Shown here: positions 59,701 through 64,000 of the stretch, one piece after another
How the letters are laid out: every line of letters starts with the position of its first letter
Position numbering within the stretch: the stretch's first letter is position 1
NCBI GenBank assembly: GCA_032988165.1
Contig: JANTQF010000108.1
Location: forward strand, 1-64,000
Direction of reading: 5' to 3'
Length of the DNA: 64,000 nucleotides
Source: Emmonsiellopsis sp. PD_33
Lineage: Eukaryota; Ascomycota; Eurotiomycetes; Onygenales; Ajellomycetaceae
The notes under the pieces: model-generated
What the model saw: only the letters and a program-made list of their open reading frames with translations
What the model was told of the DNA's origin: nothing
The model's database searches: none
Position numbers and translations under genes: made by a program

Positions 59701-61318
59701 GGACGAGAGAGTTGGTCATATCGTCCTTCGTGTTTTGCTTGGAAGTGATCCCAGCGCTGAGATGCAATTGGGTAGATCAAGGGAGGACGTGGCATTGGGA
59801 TGATTTGGGGGGGGGATACTCAGCCATTCAGTTCGTGATGAAGGATAGACTACATATTTTAGAAACGAGTTGCAAAAACAAGAAAGGCAGAAGAATAACA
59901 TGCTGTCAACACTGGATAAAACTTGCACAAGAATGATTCATAATGAGTTAGGGCTGGTCTGGCCCAATCCGGACTAGCGCTAGGCTAACCTTAAACCAGG
60001 CATCCACTTTCTATTTTTAAATTTAACCTCAGCCCCGTGACATTTGCGGCTGAAACACGTGACATCGAACTGTGGCTTTATCCCAACTGCAACCGTCCCA
60101 TCTGTATTATTCAGAAAAAAGTCAGCTTACGGATGTCCTCATCCGCGGAATGAATATCACCGAGTATGGAATAATGTAAGCATAAAAAAGGGACCCGAAA
60201 CACACAGCTCCCACCCGATTACCAAGCCGAAGCATCCGGGCAAAAAAATAAAAAGAAAAGTACCCAGAAACCCCCCCTGCAACGAAGCCAGTTCTTAGTC
60301 TTAATTTAGACTTCGGTGCCTGGGCCAGGTCGTTGACCCGGCCACATCCACCCATCCCTCCATCCTGGATCCCCATCCCAATTCGAAAACGGGAATAACA
60401 ATGACTCCGAATTTGAATTCAAGGCTTAGCCCCTCCACTCGGCTGCCCCCCCAACCCACTCCGACCAGCCCCCCCTGTGTAGCCAAGGGTAGATTAGTAG
60501 ATGGAGGAGGGGGAACGGCGGGGCGGGCCCAGCAGGGCCAGTAAAAGGAAGAGAGTGGAAACGGGATTAGAAGAGTGTGGTTCCCCCAAAGCGTGGCTTG
60601 TACGCAGCACGCTATGTTTGAACCCAGACACAGATCCAATCCAATCCAATCCCGGGGCACGGGGGAGGGGGGCCGCAGATTGGAACCGGTGCCGTGCCTG
60701 CTTCTTGTTCGTTTCGTTTGTTTGGGAAATGGAAAATAATACTAGCGGCGTTTTCCGTTTATGTTTTTTTATATTTTCGTTTACGCTTATGCTTATTCTG
60801 ATGCTTTGCGCTCGCTCTCTTTTGTTTGGCGCCGTTTTGGTAAAAAAAAATTGTTCGTTTTCGTGTTTTTTCAAAAAAAATTATTATGGATACCTTCAGG
60901 CCCAGGCATGCCAGGTATTTTTTATGTACTTACATCCGATCCGCATTTCGTTTCTTGTCGATCTAGGCAGGCAGGCAAGGGTAAGAAGTAAAAGACACAC
61001 ATGAGGTTCGGAGAAAACGGGCTATATATATGGCGACAATATCTTCCCTTTTTCCTCCTCTTCCACTTTTCATATCATCATCACATTTACAATATTTTAA
61101 TATCCAGCCTCTTTCGCATTCTTTCGTTAAAGAAGGTATATAATAATTCATATCTTTCTTGCATTCATCTTTTAGCAAGCGAAATCTTTTTGATTCTTTC
61201 TTGTCTCGTCTTTTCCCACCTGCTTTCGATCGAACCTTATATTGATCTTTGGATCCACCTCTCAAACCAGACGAAACCGATTAATCAAAAGAAGAAACAC
61301 CTCAACGAAACAAACCAC
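53743..61318. other. 7.6-kb region without a recognisable gene
   Basis: 53743-54430 is T/C-rich and looks like formin 3' flank. 54880-54910 holds a (TTTTC)n repeat. The remainder, to about 61000, has mixed to AT-rich composition with many short ORFs on both strands but no family motif. I also looked by eye for linked donor/branch/acceptor sets and found none that joined a convincing frame. Two TACGGAGTA nonamers lie at 55344 and 57171. From about 61020 a TATATATAT element and a long CT-rich leader introduce the GRGGYN locus. Confidence 0.5.
54882..54910. repeat. (TTTTC)n short tandem repeat
   Basis: About five TTTTC units, read directly. Confidence 0.9.
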
Positions 61319-61342
61319 ATGGGTCGCGGCGGCTACAACTAA
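61319..61342 (+). CDS. seven-codon ORF MGRGGYN (uORF or first exon)
   Basis: ATG in a strong start context (ACCACATGG) at the end of a long CT-rich and then A-rich leader, downstream of a TATATATAT element. It reads MGRGGYN and stops at TAA. The same hexapeptide GRGGYN appears twice in the next ORF with different codons, so the peptide and not just the DNA is repeated. The frame stays open after the TAA for another 34 codons. Possible readings: an upstream ORF, a first exon whose splice I cannot find, or a gene broken by the TAA. I cannot decide. Confidence 0.4.
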   Translation: MGRGGYN

Positions 61343-61505
61343 AACATCGAACAACTCAGTCTTAACTCGAACGACAGAACAACCGAAGAAACAGTCGCAG
61401 ATCGCTCAAGCGCAACCGTCCTCAAGAAGCCGCATATCCAAGGCTAAAACAACCAACACGGCCAAATTCAGCGGTATACCTCGCGACATTTCCTCTTTTA
61501 TCCAA

Positions 61506-61637
61506 ATGCAAGCACCTATGGGACGTGGTGGTTACAACGGTCCCAGTGAACGAGCTACATCTTCAACCTCCACAATATTATACATGCAGGGACGCGGCGG
61601 GTATAACGGGGAGAACGATGGGGATAGCGACGATTAA
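61506..61637 (+). CDS. small GRGGYN-repeat protein, 43 aa or C-terminal exon
   Basis: ORF from the ATG at 61506 gives 43 aa with two copies of GRGGYNG (near residues 6 and 33), a Ser/Thr-rich spacer and an acidic tail ENDGDSDD before TAA. The frame is open upstream to about 61242 without an ATG, so it could also be the last exon of a spliced gene. The GRGG core recalls short fungal proteins with repeated GRGG motifs (DUF3602-like, from memory); the Tyr-Asn variant is what I see here. Function unknown. Confidence 0.45.
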   Translation: MQAPMGRGGYNGPSERATSSTSTILYMQGRGGYNGENDGDSDD

Positions 61638-61832
61638 TAGCGGGAAGAGGGGCGGGGGGCGGAGGAGGTAATAGTGTTCGGTTCCGTGGGGAGGGTAGGA
61701 CAGGAAGGGTCGGTGGAGGGTATACCGGCGACACGGAATGTCTAGGACTCGTTTAAACGATGATATGCCGGCGTTTTGCTTTCCGGCTGCGTTTATTTCA
61801 TCTTCAAGCAGCGACGAAGCTGAAGACTCCTT

Positions 61833-63933
61833 TCACTTGCCGACACAGAATCTATACGCGATTTCACTGTCAGTACTCCGGCAACAGACAAGAAGAAAGC
61901 CGGCAGCAGCTTGGGAAGGAATTACTTTTCGAAAACGACGCCCAAGACATCCTCCACGTCCCCACTCTCACCACGGCCGGTAATTTTCGCAAGACAGTCG
62001 GCGGCAAATCTCAGATGCTCGGCCGCCGTTACGATGTCCACGTTCACCTCAATTTGTTCAGCGTTTTCAGCATTTTCAGGCGTTTTGCATGTTTGGGATA
62101 GAAAGTCGTTTAAGTGCAGGACACAACTTTGTAGATTAGAACTTTGTCGATGCGTGACTCCCAATGAGTCTTCCCAATATGATTGATCAAACTGGTCATT
62201 TTCGTTTTCCAATTCAGATGGTGTTGCAATTTCTTTGATTGTGTCGACTAATCCATTAAGCAGAGCCTGAATATTGCCTGGATCTAGGTCCGTCGATTGA
62301 TCGTTCTTGGCGTCTTTGCATGAAATTTGGAAGATCCGGTCTCGGGGAACCATAGGCAGGAGTAAGGAGATCTTCTCGACGGATACATTAATGACTGCTT
62401 CCCGAGTTAAGTTGTTATCCGGATCCGGTGAAATGTTATCCACTTTGTTGACGGCTACTATCACTTTCTTGCCCAAGTGAACACATTTTTCCAGGACATC
62501 AGAGACATCGGTTCCCAGGGATACACTAGAGTTCCCTGGCTGTCCGTCCTTATTCTCGACTGGTAGAAGAACAACGACGATATCCGATTCCAAGGCGCGT
62601 GCTTCTGCCCTTCGAATTCCCTCCATTTCAACAGCCCCTAATTTTGCCTGGCTAGGGTGGGAAGTCTCGGATCGGAGGCCAGCCATATCTCCAAATCTGC
62701 AAAAGTATCCGCGAAGGTCGATCCCAACATCCACAATATCTCTAGTAGTTCCCTCCTCGCTGCTCACAATCGCGGCTTCTCTACCAACGATCCTGTTCAG
62801 CAATGAACTCTTGCCAGCATTCGGAGCACCTAGAAGGGCGATTTTCACTCCATTGCGCAGCAGTTCACCTTTGGACGCATTTTCCACATGTAGGTTGATT
62901 TGTCGTAGCAGCTTGCCAATTTCGCCGGCGGTAGAGGTCATGAAATGTTCCGTTGACTCGTCGAAATGCTGGTCCTCTGAGAAATCGATCAACGCTTCCA
63001 GCTCTCCGCGGGCATAAAGAAGCTGTTGGCGCCAAGCCTCGTATCTTGCCGCGAGAGAATTAACTGTTCCTCGCACAGCTAAACGGCGTTGTTGCTCAGT
63101 CTCCGCGGTAAGGGTGTTCCCGAGGGCCTCGATTTCGGGGAGGGATAAACGATCGTTGAGGAAGGCTCGACGGGTGAATTCGCCTGGTTCAGCATATCGA
63201 ATCTCATTGTTCGTGGTCGTGGTGTTTGCGCATTTAGGGATCGCATTCAGGACCGCCTTGATAACGGCAGGGCCGCCGTGGATATGTAATTCGAGAACAT
63301 CTTCGCCGGTGACTGTCTTCGGGCCAGGGAAGTAAAGAACCATCGCACCGGAGTCCAGGACGGTGTTTGCTGACGGAGGTAGTAAAGGGTCGTAAAGGGC
63401 ACGAACGCAGGCAGTTCGAGGTGCCGGGAGAGGGCGTCTAGGGCAGAGGGCATGATAGATCTAGACCGCGAAAAGGAAATGGGTTAGAGAGCAGCCAGCG
63501 GGGGGGGATTAACTAAGCCTTGTGGGCGAGGGCAACAAACCTCTGCACAAGATGGCCCTGATATGCGAACGATGGCGATAGCACCCCGGCCGGGCGCTGT
63601 TGATAGCGCGTATATCGTGGGCAGCGACCCACCGACCCCGGACGTATTCCATCGCCGTGTCACACAAGGCGAAGAGACCTTCAACGGGTTCAGTCTCAAC
63701 TCCCGCTTTCCCTTAAACGTATCCAGATAACAGAGGCGGGGCCATGATGGGCGTGGGTTGAGTGCCCATCGCAATGCCGAGAAGGGATACCTACGCATGC
63801 GCAGATAGAAGTCCGCAAGCTTGGTGGTTGCGATGCTTCGACTTTGATGGAGAGAAGCAAGGTTGAGGTGGAGAGGTTTGAATCTGCGGCACGTGATGCG
63901 CTTATTCAGCATGCCAAGGCGGCTCCACACCAT
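61833..63933 (-). CDS. mss1: mitochondrial tRNA-modification GTPase Mss1/MnmE
   Basis: GTPase that with Mto1/MnmG installs the taurinomethyl/carboxymethylaminomethyl group at the wobble uridine of some mitochondrial tRNAs. Exons in gene order: 63933-63541, 63460-61926 and 61851-61833, giving 648 aa. Seen: a basic presequence-like N-terminus; TIYALSTAPGRGAIAIVRISGP and FPGPKTVTGEDVLELHIHGG of the folate-binding N-domain; GEFTRRAFLNDRLSLPEIEA; G1 GAPNAGKSSLLNRI; G2/K-loop region GTTRDIVDV; G3 DMAGLR; and G4 NKVD. The invariant C-terminal cysteine motif is supplied by a 19-nt last exon (FCVGK then stop). Without that splice the protein would lack it. The start at 63933 is the first in-frame ATG; another Met lies seven codons later. 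Only 67 bases of upstream sequence are in the window. Confidence 0.93.
63461..63540 (-). other. Mss1 intron 1
   Basis: Donor GTTTGT after TGTGCAGAG, acceptor CTAG before ATCTATCAT. It contains a C-rich run and in-frame stops, and joins the conserved SGPSCAE to the IYHALCP segment. Confidence 0.8.
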
Positions 63934-64000
63934 GGGCCGTGCGTTTATGCTTAATTTAAGGTTCGGACACTCCGTCGTCACGGATCGGGTACCTTAATTT

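Noticed and set aside
61738..62186. Plus-strand ORFs of 81-113 aa at the 3' end of Mss1
   Set aside because: They lie antisense to the last exons and 3' end of the Mss1 gene, whose splice and C-terminal motif are well supported.

Overview
This window is nuclear DNA of a filamentous ascomycete, most likely a Eurotiomycete (Aspergillus/Penicillium/Onygenales type). The genes carry short introns (about 48-110 nt) with GTAAGT/GTGAGT-like donors, CTAAC/CTGAC-like branch sites and YAG acceptors. Intergenic DNA is long, with microsatellites and homopolymer tracts. The protein set is typical of Pezizomycotina: PDR transporter, LaeA-like methyltransferase, formin, S10 carboxypeptidase, Rce1, Aim32, mitochondrial LeuRS, formate dehydrogenase and Mss1/MnmE. 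I see no bacterial-type operons, rRNA, convincing tRNA, CRISPR array or intact transposon. Most genes are spliced, so I rebuilt the coding regions by joining exons; every joined model given as complete stays in frame from ATG to stop.

Layout, left to right. 1-3.5 kb is gene-free, microsatellite-rich DNA. 3.56-8.66 kb is a seven-exon PDR-type ABC transporter (+). 10.4-12.5 kb is a secreted, probably GPI-anchored serine carboxypeptidase (+). 13.5-14.3 kb is an orphan 257-aa ORF (+). 14.96-16.26 kb is the CAAX protease Rce1 (+). 16.96-18.2 kb is an Aim32-type thioredoxin-like ferredoxin (+), convergent with a secreted 257-aa protein (-, 18.5-19.3 kb). A candidate small spliced gene (55 aa) lies at 21.9-22.2 kb. 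23.0-26.05 kb is mitochondrial leucyl-tRNA synthetase (+), convergent with a seven-transmembrane receptor-like gene (-, 27.7-29.8 kb).

29.8-32.8 kb is AT-rich and gene-poor. 32.8-34.1 kb is a fold-type II PLP enzyme like diaminopropionate ammonia-lyase (-). 35.0-35.4 kb is a stand-alone Copia-Gag-like ORF (+). 36.0-36.8 kb is the 3' part of a single-pass membrane protein gene (-). 37.5-39.0 kb is a ten-exon LaeA-like methyltransferase (-). 40.0-41.6 kb is an F-box/ankyrin protein (+). 43.0-44.4 kb is NAD-dependent formate dehydrogenase (-). 46.9-47.4 kb is a small acidic-tailed membrane protein (-), divergent from the large formin SepA/Bni1 gene (+, 48.4-53.7 kb). About 7.6 kb follow with no recognisable gene, then a leader with short ORFs that repeat the peptide motif GRGGYN, and finally the mitochondrial tRNA-modification GTPase Mss1/MnmE (-, 61.8-63.9 kb).

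The genes are mostly independent housekeeping and accessory functions. Two (LeuRS and Mss1) serve mitochondrial translation; FDH and Aim32 are also probably mitochondrial. A methyltransferase and a transporter are present, but there is no PKS, NRPS, terpene or DMAT core enzyme, so this is not a secondary-metabolite cluster. The best candidates for undescribed biology are the GRGGYN short-ORF locus, the small spliced gene at 21.9 kb, the orphan Gag-like gene and the secreted DRYNWD-domain protein.
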